From contig DEWY01000013.1 of assembly GCA_002363865.1 (NCBI GenBank), positions 472,033 to 536,032 on the forward strand: 64,000 bases of DNA, read 5' to 3'. The position numbers and the translations under genes are program-made. The notes beneath the pieces are model-generated. The model had not been told where the DNA came from. It did no database searches and worked only from the letters and a program-made list of their open reading frames with translations. Of this stretch, positions 1 through 8,520 are shown one piece after another. The DNA comes from Caulobacteraceae bacterium UBA3198. GTDB taxonomy: Bacteria; Pseudomonadota; Alphaproteobacteria; Caulobacterales; Caulobacteraceae. Position 1 is the first letter of the stretch, and each line of letters begins with the position of its first letter.

Positions 1-378
1 AGCGAGCTGGGCCGCGGCTGAGGCCGTCTGAACGGCCGCCGTCACGGCAGGCGTGCTGATGCCGGCTGCGGCGATCAAGGTGGCGGCCTGGGTGACGGCA
101 GCAGCGATAACGGACGCCGGCAGGCCGCTGGCGGCGACGGTCGATGCAATGGCGGCCTCGACGGCGGCTTCCTGAGCTTCCGGGGACATGCCCTCAGTCG
201 CCGCGACGGCGTCAGCCACGGCAACAGCAATAGCTTCGGCCAGAGCTTCGGCCTGAGCGGCCTCGGTGGTCGTAGTCTGGGCGACCGCAACAGCAGCTGG
301 GAGCGCAACGAGACCGAAACCGGTGACTGCAACCATGGCGCGCGCCACGGCGCTGGCGCCAATCACTTTGAGGCTCAT
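1..378 (-). CDS. Ala-rich secreted protein, 3' end cut by window edge
   Basis: The reading frame opens at an ATG at 376-378 and stays open for 126 codons to the first base of the window, so the C-terminus is missing. Residues 1-34 look like a Sec signal peptide: a hydrophobic stretch, then an Ala-Val run ending in AVAVAQ, a plausible signal-peptidase I site. The mature part is almost entirely Ala with Val, Thr, Glu and Gln, arranged like amphipathic helices (EAAQAEALAEAIAVAVADAV), and has no Cys or catalytic motif. The family is not recognised. A structural or surface role beside the polysaccharide genes is only a guess. The gene is transcribed away from the O-antigen ligase pair. Confidence 0.6.
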   Translation of the reverse strand, partial: MSLKVIGASAVARAMVAVTGFGLVALPAAVAVAQTTTTEAAQAEALAEAIAVAVADAVAATEGMSPEAQEAAVEAAIASTVAASGLPASVIAAAVTQAATLIAAAGISTPAVTAAVQTASAAAQLA

Positions 379-571
379 GTCGCCTCTCCCCTTAAAAACG
401 TTAACGGCGTAGCTGCCGTGCCCCTCCTATGGCCATAAGACGCGCCGTTTCTCAAGGGGGTTCGTGCTGTGGTGCAGTATTAGGGCCCCAAAGTGTGTCA
501 TTCTCGCGCGTCGATTGAACCTCGTCCGCCTCTTCTTGCGGCATAGGCAAGTTCGAGCGAGGGTTTGCGCC

Positions 572-1132
572 CTATTTGGGGGGGCGGCGCTTCAGTCGCT
601 CACGCCAGAATACCGCCGGCACCGCACCTGTTGGCGAGGTGACAGCTTCCAGGGTTGCGACCATTTCGCGACGACGCGACGTTTTTAGGAAGGTCGTGGC
701 CTCGGTTTCGACCTGCTTCCGTAGCTCAGGTGTCAACGCGCCCCAATACTCGAGGGCGAAGCCGACGCGCCAAGTTGATACATACTGATCTAGCGGCAGC
801 AACTCATAGGAGAGCTCGAGGTGCGCGAGGCCCTCAGCGCTGAGCTCACCATCCAGGCTATCGAGATAAGCCAATCGCAGGCGTGAGCTGGAATCATAGG
901 GCGCCTCGGCTAGCGCGCGATGACTGGCCTGGGCTGCCGCGGTCAAATCCGGCGGCGTGGCGGCAAGCGCAGCGTTGGCCGCGTGGCTTTGGCCGAGGGT
1001 CAATATGAGAGGGGAGGGGGCGGGGCTTGACTGGGGCGCCAAGGCCGCGAGGCCAGCCGCCGTGGACCCCAGGGTCGCTAGGGGAAGAAGGGTCAGGCCG
1101 ATGATCTTGAAGGCCGATGTGCGGGCGATCAT
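572..1132 (-). CDS. Conserved hypothetical protein coupled to O-antigen ligase
   Basis: This 186-residue protein has an N-terminal hydrophobic segment (residues 8-32), a signal peptide or single anchor. The rest is probably helical, with a tetratricopeptide-like pattern (RLRLAYLDSLDGELSAEGL, then a second helical pair). The ATG at 1132 overlaps the stop of the upstream ligase/polymerase gene in an ATGA arrangement, which fixes the start and implies translational coupling. No catalytic motif is visible. Small proteins like this often follow Wzy/WaaL-type genes in exopolysaccharide clusters, so an accessory role in polymer assembly is plausible but inferred only from position. Confidence 0.75.
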   Translation of the reverse strand: MIARTSAFKIIGLTLLPLATLGSTAAGLAALAPQSSPAPSPLILTLGQSHAANAALAATPPDLTAAAQASHRALAEAPYDSSSRLRLAYLDSLDGELSAEGLAHLELSYELLPLDQYVSTWRVGFALEYWGALTPELRKQVETEATTFLKTSRRREMVATLEAVTSPTGAVPAVFWRERLKRRPPK

Positions 1133-2487
1133 CGCTGCGACCCCTGCGACATGGAAAACTGCAGCCCGAGCAGATAGCTCCACATCAGCGCGACAGACGG
1201 CGTCTGTAGAGCGAAGTCGGTAACACCGTGCACCAGCACCGCAAGATTGGCTGCAATCAGCGCGAAGAGGAGATAGGTCATCCGCGCTCGGCGCAGACCC
1301 CGCCACAGGCTTATGATGACCACCGACGCAATGGCCCCAAACATGGGCAGCGCGCCGATAAGGCCCGCCTCCTCCAGCCACTGGATATAGACGTTGTGGG
1401 TCGCTCGGACCGTCCACATGGAGGCGAAGTTGGTGGTGTCGAGCAGGATGCGGTGAATGGTGTCGAAGGTTCCAAGCCCGTAGCCGCCAATCGGGGCGGC
1501 CAGGAAGGCCCGCCAGTGCATCGCGAACATCTCGGCTCGGCTACTTGCGTCTTGGTCGAAGGATGTGAACCGCTCCAGCAGCCGCTCGCCGACGAAGTAA
1601 AGGCTGGCCATTGCCGCAACCACTGCGGCGAGCATGATGAGCGACACACGGCTCCAGGTGACGCGTCCCGCGAAGAGTAGAATGATCACGAGTCCGAGGA
1701 CGCCGGCGGCAGTTCCCAGGGCCGCGCCCCGTGAGGCCGTGGCCAGCAAGCAGCCCACAAGGATGATCAAGGCCGCCCAATAGCCGGTGGCCGCCTGAAG
1801 CGCTTGACCCGCCCGCACGCTCCGCAAGTCCCGCAGCAGCGGACCCAAGGTGACGATGACCATGACCGCGAAAAAGGTGCCGGCCGTATTGGGGCTCATC
1901 AGGGTCCCCTCCAGGCGGCCCCGCTGGGTCTGATACTGAAGGCCCGTCGCGAAGTTGAAAAACGCCCAAAGTCCAAAGATTGCTGAGAGGGCGATCAGCA
2001 GATTGACGGTCGTCTTCGCCCGACCATCTGCAGCGCCGGTGGCTGCCCCCACCAGGAATATGCAGCCCAGCCCCAAGAGCTTTATCAGCTCCAAGGTGGT
2101 CGCCGAGCGGTCAATGGTGGCTGAGCCGTGCGCCTGTCCCACATAGGCCCAGACGGGGTGGGCGCCGGCCGGTCCGTAGGGAGTGAGAGATAGGGCGCCC
2201 GTCAGCAATATGAGGCCAAACAGCACCGCCGGAATGGCCAGTCCTCGGACCCGCAGCAGATCTCGCCGAATGCTCGGGACCGCGACGCAGGCCAGCAACA
2301 GGATGGCGGCCGCGCCCACGGCGATCAGGCTCGCCTCGATCCGCAGAGCGCCGTAGGCCAAGTGGGCCAGGAAGATGAGGCCAAGCCCCGCAGACGCCAG
2401 GCCGGCGCCTTCCGGCGGCGGCCAAAGCCGCCGCCGAGGCGAGCTGCCGTCTTCGCGCGTTCGCCCTGCGCTGCGTCCTGAGCTCAC
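1129..2487 (-). CDS. O-antigen ligase/polymerase family membrane protein
   Basis: This 452-residue protein has 10-12 hydrophobic segments and a large periplasmic loop near the C-terminal third (around AMHWRAFLAAPIGGYGLGTFD, followed by THNVYIQWLEEAGLIGALP). That block is the hallmark of the Wzy_C/O-antigen ligase superfamily (WaaL, Wzy, HfsC-like), which joins polysaccharide repeats or attaches them to a lipid carrier on the periplasmic face of the inner membrane. I chose the GTG at 2487 because a GGAGAGG ribosome site lies six bases upstream; a TTG at 2523 is also open. It is followed by a coupled small gene. The exact polymer (holdfast, O-antigen or capsule) cannot be decided here. Confidence 0.85.
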   Translation of the reverse strand: MSSGRSAGRTREDGSSPRRRLWPPPEGAGLASAGLGLIFLAHLAYGALRIEASLIAVGAAAILLLACVAVPSIRRDLLRVRGLAIPAVLFGLILLTGALSLTPYGPAGAHPVWAYVGQAHGSATIDRSATTLELIKLLGLGCIFLVGAATGAADGRAKTTVNLLIALSAIFGLWAFFNFATGLQYQTQRGRLEGTLMSPNTAGTFFAVMVIVTLGPLLRDLRSVRAGQALQAATGYWAALIILVGCLLATASRGAALGTAAGVLGLVIILLFAGRVTWSRVSLIMLAAVVAAMASLYFVGERLLERFTSFDQDASSRAEMFAMHWRAFLAAPIGGYGLGTFDTIHRILLDTTNFASMWTVRATHNVYIQWLEEAGLIGALPMFGAIASVVIISLWRGLRRARMTYLLFALIAANLAVLVHGVTDFALQTPSVALMWSYLLGLQFSMSQGSQR

Positions 2488-2614
2488 CTGCCGCCTCTCC
2501 CCCCACGGCGTCGCCGCGCGCAACGCCCCTTTCGGCGCTCCGTAGGGCGCTAGCCCTAGCGTGACCGATTGCGGGAGCGTGGCTCGCGTCGAGCGCCCTC
2601 GCCAGAGGTTTCTC

Positions 2615-3802
2615 CTAGTGGAGGAGCCCGCGCAAGGGGCGGCCGCTCGCCAGGGCCAGGGTCATGATGGGCTCAGCTTCGGAGAGCGCGATCATCGGCG
2701 CCGTCACGCCATGAGGGCGGCCATTGAAGGCCTCGACGCTGAGCCGACGCAGGGGCGCCTCCAGCGCCGGAGGCTCGGACACCACCGCCCGCACCTCTGC
2801 GTCGCTATCATCGGGCGTCTCGTCTGCTGCGGTCTGACCCAGAGCCGCCTCCGGCGTCTGACTAACCATCGCCCAGCGGAAGGGCGCGCCGGCCACCTGG
2901 CGTTCGCGCCAGGTGAGGCTCGCCTTGCGCCAGGGCAAGATCCACGGCGTCAGGCTGTCGAGCACATAGTCGCCCTGGTCGGTGGACACCAACAGGACGG
3001 CATGGCTCTCACCCCAGCTTGTATTGGCCACGGCGATGGACATCGCATGGTCCGGTACGCCGACCGCCAGGAGCGCCCGACGCTTCTCCAGCACATAGTC
3101 TTCGCAGTCGCCATACTGATCCCCCTGCGCCAGGGGCGTCGCCCACTTGTCCAAAACCCCATAGGTCTGGATGTCGGCCCGGCGCACGATCTGCCGGTTC
3201 ACCTTGTCATTGATGCGCGTGAGCTGGCCCCAGAGGGCCGGCGTCAGGGCGGGCGGCGCGCTGCGCACGACCATCGCGTTTGGTTGCTCTTGGCGCAGAC
3301 GGGGCGAGATGGCAGGCGCTGCCTCGCCCAGGCGCAGAAGCTGAGGCGCGGGGGCGTTTGAGACCGCGTTGATCTGCAGCAGCGCGGGCGCGGCCGGCGG
3401 CGAGGGGAGGGCCTGGACCATGGCTGCATCGAGTGCGGCGTTGGATTGTTCGGCGGCTTCCCTGCGAATGCGCGCCTCAGCGAAGGCTGAGGCCCAGTTC
3501 ACATTGTGCCCAGACACGGCCGCCGTCGTCGTGGTGCGAAAGCCAGCCAGGACAAGGCGGGCCTCAGCGTCGTTGCGCCGCGCCAGCTCAACCTCGGCCA
3601 CCTTGCGCACGACCGCGGGCGGGGCACCGCCGCAATCGGCCGGCTGCCTCTGGCAGAAGTCGAGATAGCCCGTCGGGGCCGCAGCGGCCACGCCCAGGCC
3701 CATCGGGCTGCTCGGCTCCGGCATTGTTGCGCATGCCGCCAGGGTTATTGAAGCACTAACGATAGCGAACTGAGTAAACAGAGTCTTTTTGACCAACACC
3801 AC
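2615..3802 (-). CDS. Transglutaminase-like cysteine peptidase (BTLCP family)
   Basis: About 395 residues. The N-terminus is a lipoprotein-type signal with ITLAAC as lipobox. The C-terminal half (residues about 175-325) carries the bacterial transglutaminase-like cysteine peptidase triad: Cys near 233 (YGDCEDYVL), His near 267 (GESHAVL) and Asp near 282 (YVLDSLTPW). Family members such as LapG cleave periplasmic substrates, and relatives occur beside exopolysaccharide genes. Residues 30-170 are low-complexity and Ala-rich. The gene is divergent from the polysaccharide export gene. The start is uncertain: several GTG/TTG codons (3796-3808) lie just after an AAGGGG site, and 3802 gives the best spacing. 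Confidence 0.85.
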   Translation of the reverse strand: MVLVKKTLFTQFAIVSASITLAACATMPEPSSPMGLGVAAAAPTGYLDFCQRQPADCGGAPPAVVRKVAEVELARRNDAEARLVLAGFRTTTTAAVSGHNVNWASAFAEARIRREAAEQSNAALDAAMVQALPSPPAAPALLQINAVSNAPAPQLLRLGEAAPAISPRLRQEQPNAMVVRSAPPALTPALWGQLTRINDKVNRQIVRRADIQTYGVLDKWATPLAQGDQYGDCEDYVLEKRRALLAVGVPDHAMSIAVANTSWGESHAVLLVSTDQGDYVLDSLTPWILPWRKASLTWRERQVAGAPFRWAMVSQTPEAALGQTAADETPDDSDAEVRAVVSEPPALEAPLRRLSVEAFNGRPHGVTAPMIALSEAEPIMTLALASGRPLRGLLH

Positions 3803-4087
3803 ACCCACCCCTTCTGGAGTTCTGTTGGGTGATGTTTACGATAAAGCCGCTTAAGCATTGCTGTAGTTATAGGGTATACATATCTCTACGAAACGCGGTT
3901 GCTGTCGCGTTAAGGTTTACATCATCTGAACGGGCTGTTCATCCCTGGTAAATGTTCTATTCTGCTTTTGTTATCCTTAGTCTTGCGGCTCGCCTGGGCC
4001 GCTGACCCATAGGAGTTTCCTGGCTCGCCGCACTGCGGTAGAAGGGAGGCCGTGGGGGACGCTTAAGAGATGTGGAGCGTGGTTTAG
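3803..4087. promoter_or_regulatory. AT-rich divergent promoter region with GTTTAC motifs
   Basis: This gap separates the divergent cysteine peptidase and polysaccharide export genes and is much more AT-rich than its surroundings. A GTTTAC-type word appears three times: within gatgtttac (3831-3839), ggtttacatcatc (3914-3926) and, in the other orientation, ggtaaatg (3947-3954). The last two are about 30 bp apart. They could be binding sites for a shared regulator of the two polysaccharide genes. No gene is visible, and the motif is short enough to be chance. Confidence 0.35.
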
Positions 4088-4657
4088 ATGCAGAGGTTCA
4101 TGTCCCTGCTGGTCGCCGTGGCGGCCCTGTGTGCAGCGGCCTTCGCCCCGGCAGCGGTGAGCGCTCAGGAGGCGACGGCCGCCGAGGTGCGTGTGTTGCC
4201 GGAATACCGGCTCGGGTCCGGCGATAAGGTGCGGGTCATCACCTATGGTGAGGAGAGCCTCACCGGTGAGTTCTTCGTGGGCGGCTCGGGCAACATCTCT
4301 CTGCCGCTGATCGGCGAGGTGAAGGCCCAGGGCCTGACCATCCCGGAAATCCAGACGTCGATCCAGACGGCCCTTAAGGAAGGCTACCTCCGTGACCCTA
4401 GGGTCAGCGTTGAGGTGCTGAACTATCGGCCCTTCTATATTCTGGGCGAGGTGGAAAGCCCTGGGGAGTACCCCTACACCAACGGCCTTTCTGTGCTGAA
4501 CGCGGTGGCCACCGCCGGCGGCTTCACCTACCGGGCCAATAACCGCCGCGTGTTCATCAAGCGCAGCGATACCGATGATGAGCGGGAGTTTCCCTTGACG
4601 CCGATGACGCCGGTGGCGCCAGGCGACACGATCCGGATCGCCGAACGCTTCTTCTGA
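4088..4657 (+). CDS. Wza-type polysaccharide export protein (Poly_export + SLBB)
   Basis: A 189-residue secreted protein with a signal peptide ending near residue 26 (AVSAQE). Residues about 38-118 form a polysaccharide-export domain (YRLGSGDKVRV, GNISLPLIGEVKAQGLT). Residues about 120-180 form one SLBB domain (FYILGEVESPGEYPY, LNAVATAGGFTYRANNRRV). Such proteins form or gate the outer-membrane exit channel for capsule, exopolysaccharide or holdfast polymer. It is short compared with full Wza (about 380 residues) and has no lipobox Cys, so it resembles the compact single-SLBB type. A strong intrinsic terminator follows, so it appears monocistronic. Confidence 0.9.
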   Translation: MQRFMSLLVAVAALCAAAFAPAAVSAQEATAAEVRVLPEYRLGSGDKVRVITYGEESLTGEFFVGGSGNISLPLIGEVKAQGLTIPEIQTSIQTALKEGYLRDPRVSVEVLNYRPFYILGEVESPGEYPYTNGLSVLNAVATAGGFTYRANNRRVFIKRSDTDDEREFPLTPMTPVAPGDTIRIAERFF

Positions 4658-4680
4658 TCGGATCTGATCCAACGCAGTCT

Positions 4681-4726
4681 GAAGAGCCGCTCAGCGGGGT
4701 GCTCACCCCGCGGGCGGCTCTTTTCG
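4681..4726 (+). terminator. Rho-independent terminator after polysaccharide export gene
   Basis: A 9-bp outer stem (aagagccgc at 4682-4690 with gcggctctt at 4714-4722) encloses a second stem (cggggt/accccg) and runs into TTTTCG. It starts 24 bases after the export gene stop. Confidence 0.85.
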
Positions 4727-4883
4727 TTTAGGGCAGCTGATAGGCGAGCTCGCCACCAGATCGCTCTTGTCGCCATGACCCCTGGTTCTGCAGGCCCCCG
4801 AATTCATTGGGCGCCCAGGCTGAGCGGCTGAACCATTGAACTTGCGCTCCCACGGGCCTCTCCTGGTTGCAGGAGACGTCGCC

Positions 4884-5072
4884 ATGCACCCAGATCAACT
4901 TTCCTCTGCGCGCCCTCCCCAGCGGGGGGACGGCCTTGGCCAATTGGCGGCTGGCGCCCAGCTCGTGGGCATGGTCGGCCTGTGGCTTGCAGTGCTGCCC
5001 GCTATTCCCCTCTATGCTGGCGGCGTTTGGGCTGGGCGCGCGGTCAAGCAGCGCCTGATCCAGCGGACCTGA
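4884..5072 (+). CDS. Small putative single-span membrane protein
   Basis: A 62-residue frame with ATG at 4884 preceded at eight bases by AGGAG (4871-4875). Residues 1-18 are polar, residues about 22-50 form a hydrophobic helix (GMVGLWLAVLPAIPLYAGGVW), and the C-terminus is basic (VKQRLIQRT), as in a small inner-membrane protein with cytoplasmic tail. I recognise no family. The good ribosome site and hydrophobic profile favour a real gene. The short length and overlapping open frames on both strands in this GC-rich DNA keep this tentative. Confidence 0.45.
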   Translation: MHPDQLSSARPPQRGDGLGQLAAGAQLVGMVGLWLAVLPAIPLYAGGVWAGRAVKQRLIQRT

Positions 5073-5208
5073 GCCCCTGACCGTTTGGGGTGGTGGGGGA
5101 AGGGACTCTCCAGGGCGCCGGGCCATAGGCGGCGCCAACAGGGGGAGGCAAAATACAAAAATTCCGGCGGCCTGCGGTTTGCACACTCGACGTCACGCAT
5201 TATGGACT

Positions 5209-5224
5209 TGTTCATAAACGAACA
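5209..5224. promoter_or_regulatory. Inverted repeat TGTTC-N6-GAACA upstream of pckG
   Basis: A perfect 5-6-5 palindrome (tgttcataaacgaaca) lies 50 bp before the pckG start inside a locally AT-rich stretch. It has the form of an operator for a dimeric regulator, and its placement suggests control of gluconeogenesis. The regulator is not identifiable from the sequence. Confidence 0.4.
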
Positions 5225-5273
5225 CCGGCGGCCTCTGGCCCGTCGGGCCGACGGCCAGGTGATGGAGACCTTC

Positions 5274-7130
5274 ATGACGGATGCGACCTCGACCAAGAGC
5301 GTGGACGCTGCGCCGACCCGCCATGCCGGGCTCAACGCCTGGGTGAACGAGATCGCCGCCCTCACCAAGCCCGACGCCGTCTACTGGTGCGACGGCTCGG
5401 AAGCTGAGTGGACCAAGCTCACCGCCGATCTGGTTCAAAGCGGCACACTCAAGCCCCTGAACCCCGACCTGCGTCCCAATTCCTTCTACGCCGCCTCTGA
5501 TCCGCGCGACGTGGCCCGGGTCGAGAGCCGCACCTTCATCTGCTCACAAGACGAGGCTGACGCCGGCCCAACCAACAACTGGGCCGAGCCGCAGGAGATG
5601 CGCGCCAAGCTTGAGGGCCTGTTCGACGGCTGCATGCGCGGCCGCACCATGTATGTGGTGCCCTTCTGCATGGGCCCCCTGGGCTCCAAGATCAGCGCCA
5701 TCGGCGTGGAGATCACCGACAGCGCCTATGTGGCCATCTCCATGCGGGTGATGACCCGTATGGGGACGCCGGCCCTGGAGCAGCTCGGCGAGGACGGCTT
5801 CTTCGTCCCGGCCGTCCACAGCGTGGGCGCGCCTCTGAACCCGGGGCAGGCCGATGTGCCGTGGCCCTGCAACGAAGAGAAGTACATCGTCCACTTCCCC
5901 GAGACCCGGGAGATCTGGTCCTACGGCTCGGGTTACGGTGGCAATGCGCTCCTGGGCAAGAAGTGCTTCGCCCTGCGTATCGCCTCGGTGATGGCCCGCG
6001 ATGAAGGGTGGCTGGCTGAGCACATGCTCATCCTCAAACTCACCTCGCCGGACAACGACGTCCGCTACATCGCCGCAGCCTTCCCCAGCGCCTGTGGCAA
6101 GACCAACATGGCCATGCTGCAGCCGACCCTAGCGGGCTGGAAGGCCGAGACCATCGGCGACGACATCTGCTGGATGCGCTTTGGCCAGGACGGCCGGCTC
6201 TATGCGATCAATCCGGAGGCTGGCTTCTTTGGCGTGGCCCCGGGCACGGGCCTGGAGACCAACCGCAACGCCATCGACGCCCTCCACGCCAACTGCGTCT
6301 TCACCAATGTGGCCCTGACGCCGGACGGGGACGTATGGTGGGAAGGCCTGACAAAAGACCCGCCGCCCGTGCTTACCGACTGGCGCGGCAATCCTTGGAC
6401 GCCTGCGTCTGAGACGCCCGCGGCCCATCCCAACGCCCGCTTCACCGTCCCGGCCGACCAGTGCCCGGTGATCGCCCCGGAGTGGGAGGATCCCGCCGGC
6501 GTGCCGATCTCGGCCATCCTGTTTGGCGGCCGCCGCGCCTCGGCCGTGCCGCTGGTGACCGAGGCCTTCGACTGGCGCCACGGGGTCTTTATGGCCTCCA
6601 ACGTGGCGTCGGAAGGTACCGCGGCGGCCGAGAACGCCATCGGCGAGCTGCGCCGCGACCCCTTCGCCATGCTGCCCTTCTGCGGCTACAACATGGGCGA
6701 CTACTTCAATCATTGGCTGAAGCTCGGCGCCCAGGCCGACACCGAGAAACTGCCGCGCATCTATTTCGTGAACTGGTTCCGCAAGGACGAGCGGGGCAAG
6801 TTCGTCTGGCCGGGCTTCGGCGAGAACAGCCGGGTCCTCAAATGGATCGTCGAACGCCTCGGCGGCCGCGCTGAAGCCGTCGACACCCCGATCGGTCGTC
6901 TGCCAACCCGCGAGAGCCTGGATCTGGCCGGTCTCGACCTGACTGACGCCCAGCTCGACCTGCTGCTCACCGTCGACGCCGACATCTGGACGCAGGAAGC
7001 TGCGCTGATCCCGCCGGCCTATGAGCGGTTCGGCGAGCGCCTGCCCAAGGCCCTTTGGGACGAACATGCGGCTCTTGTCGCCCGCCTCGCGGCTGAGCGC
7101 CGCGGCCAGGCTGTGGCGGCGGCGGAGTAG
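5274..7130 (+). CDS. pckG: Phosphoenolpyruvate carboxykinase (GTP)
   Basis: A 618-residue GTP-type PEP carboxykinase (EC 4.1.1.32), which converts oxaloacetate and GTP to PEP, CO2 and GDP at the start of gluconeogenesis. The kinase loop FPSACGKTNM lies at residues 270-279 with the family's reactive Cys274. Other signatures are YVVPFCMGPLGS, GSGYGGNALLGKKC and, near the C-terminus, FCGYNMGDYFNHWLKLG. Length matches the family (about 600). The ATG at 5274 follows GGAG at six bases; the open frame runs further upstream to 5085, but that extension is not family-like. Many other alphaproteobacteria use the ATP enzyme PckA instead. No partner genes are adjacent. Confidence 0.97.
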   Translation: MTDATSTKSVDAAPTRHAGLNAWVNEIAALTKPDAVYWCDGSEAEWTKLTADLVQSGTLKPLNPDLRPNSFYAASDPRDVARVESRTFICSQDEADAGPTNNWAEPQEMRAKLEGLFDGCMRGRTMYVVPFCMGPLGSKISAIGVEITDSAYVAISMRVMTRMGTPALEQLGEDGFFVPAVHSVGAPLNPGQADVPWPCNEEKYIVHFPETREIWSYGSGYGGNALLGKKCFALRIASVMARDEGWLAEHMLILKLTSPDNDVRYIAAAFPSACGKTNMAMLQPTLAGWKAETIGDDICWMRFGQDGRLYAINPEAGFFGVAPGTGLETNRNAIDALHANCVFTNVALTPDGDVWWEGLTKDPPPVLTDWRGNPWTPASETPAAHPNARFTVPADQCPVIAPEWEDPAGVPISAILFGGRRASAVPLVTEAFDWRHGVFMASNVASEGTAAAENAIGELRRDPFAMLPFCGYNMGDYFNHWLKLGAQADTEKLPRIYFVNWFRKDERGKFVWPGFGENSRVLKWIVERLGGRAEAVDTPIGRLPTRESLDLAGLDLTDAQLDLLLTVDADIWTQEAALIPPAYERFGERLPKALWDEHAALVARLAAERRGQAVAAAE

Positions 7131-7259
7131 TGCGCAGGTCCCTGATCGATTTGGCTGCGGATAGCACCTGCAACCGGCCGGGCAGGGATCGAAACTTGAC
7201 AGGGCGCGTTCAAGACCCGTCTGATGTCAGAGTATGTTGCAGCGCAACAGGGGCTGGGA

Positions 7260-7472
7260 ATGTCTGAGCCACTATTCGCCTATTCTATGAGCCAGGACAC
7301 CATGGGCTGGGCCTGGAGCGTCTATGACGAGGCCGGCGAGATCGTCGCTTCGGGTCTGGACGCCTGCCAGGACACCGCCAAGGCCGCCGTCGATCGCGCC
7401 ATGCGCCATGTGGCCTGGATCGGCCTGTCGGCCCCTGGCGGCCGTCGCCGGGCCCCGGCTGGCTCAGCCTGA
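7260..7472 (+). CDS. Small conserved hypothetical protein
   Basis: A 70-residue protein starting at the ATG at 7260, seven bases after AGGGG; an in-frame ATG at 7224 would add 12 residues but has no ribosome site. The core (MGWAWSVYDEAGEIVASGLDACQDTAKAAVDRAM) has two short beta strands followed by a helix, with an acidic turn (DEAGE), and the C-terminus is basic (GRRRAP). It has no signal peptide or membrane segment. I do not recognise the family. It stands alone between pckG and the AbiE module. Confidence 0.6.
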   Translation: MSEPLFAYSMSQDTMGWAWSVYDEAGEIVASGLDACQDTAKAAVDRAMRHVAWIGLSAPGGRRRAPAGSA

Positions 7473-7581
7473 TTCCACTTCACCCCATCCCAAAAGGCCT
7501 ATCGTTTTTAGCTGGAGCTTCTGCGCCGGAATGCGCAGGTTCAGATCAGATCGCAGGGCGTTGCGGGTTCGGCGAGAGCCA

Positions 7582-8520
7582 CTATAGGCGCGCTGCCCAG
7601 CGGGTGATTTCGGCAAGCACGTCGTCGAAGTTTGGCTGGCCTTGATAATAGAGAGCCGAAGAACGCCTATAGGAAGCGCCTAGGGTAGCTCGCATAGCGG
7701 GATCGTCGAGGCTGAAGGCTTCATTCTCGGCGATGACTTGGTTGTCTGCCGCCGGGAAGTGGTGGGCCTTGTAGGCTATATAGGCATCGGTACCGATGAA
7801 GCCTTGGACCGCTGCGTTCTGGAGCAGGCAGAAGACATCATAGTAATGGCGCATGAAGTTGGGCGGAATCTCCCCGCCTCCGCGTAGGTGACGGTACTTG
7901 GTGGAGATCGCTTGGAGCTTCTCCACCAGGGTATAGCCGGGGTGGTAGCAGGCGACATCGATCGCGCGGTTGTCGATCACCTCGACGCCAGCGGAGAGCG
8001 CATGCTCATAGGCCCATGAGCTGATCGTATGCGGTGCGTTGGGCTGGACGTTGGCGAAGCCGACTTCAAGCAGAATCCCGTCCTTTAGGCCGGCGATCGG
8101 CGGACCGCGGGTCGGGTAGTGGAGCCGGATGCCGCCGCTAAAGAGACGGGCGTCGTCGAACATGCGGTCGCGCTCGACCGAGGAGATGCCGTCTATAACA
8201 ATTGTCCTCGCCAAGCTGTCGTAGAAGGCTTCACGGCTGGCTATGTGCGCGGCTTTTGTGTGATTGCGGCCGGTCGCAACGCCTGCGTCTGGTTCGATGC
8301 GGACGTCGATGTCTTCCGAGAAACGGTGAATGATCCCGAGCCCTTTGGAGAGTGAGGTACCGCCCTTCAATTCGAACCTCAGTCCAAGCCGCTGGAGGCC
8401 ATGCAGCCCATGCATGATCCAGTAGTCCTTCTCCACCAGGGCGAGGTCGATGGACTTCGCTTCGGCGACAATCCGCAGCAGGTCCGCAAACTGCCGATGG
8501 CGGTGGAGATATTCAGGCAT
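7582..8520 (-). CDS. AbiEii-type nucleotidyltransferase toxin
   Basis: A 312-residue nucleotidyltransferase of the AbiEii/AbiGii (DUF1814) family, the toxin of type IV toxin-antitoxin and abortive-infection pairs. The nucleotidyltransferase core is at residues 51-73: LKGGTSLSKG (motif I GGT/S-x-S) and HRFSEDIDVRI (motif II with two Asp). A helical C-terminal domain follows (YTLVEKLQAISTK, motif III region). Its start overlaps the AbiEi-like gene by 8 bp, a coupled antitoxin-toxin arrangement. GC content is visibly lower than in flanking genes, suggesting horizontal acquisition. Whether it protects against phage or regulates growth cannot be told here. Confidence 0.9.
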   Translation of the reverse strand: MPEYLHRHRQFADLLRIVAEAKSIDLALVEKDYWIMHGLHGLQRLGLRFELKGGTSLSKGLGIIHRFSEDIDVRIEPDAGVATGRNHTKAAHIASREAFYDSLARTIVIDGISSVERDRMFDDARLFSGGIRLHYPTRGPPIAGLKDGILLEVGFANVQPNAPHTISSWAYEHALSAGVEVIDNRAIDVACYHPGYTLVEKLQAISTKYRHLRGGGEIPPNFMRHYYDVFCLLQNAAVQGFIGTDAYIAYKAHHFPAADNQVIAENEAFSLDDPAMRATLGASYRRSSALYYQGQPNFDDVLAEITRWAARL

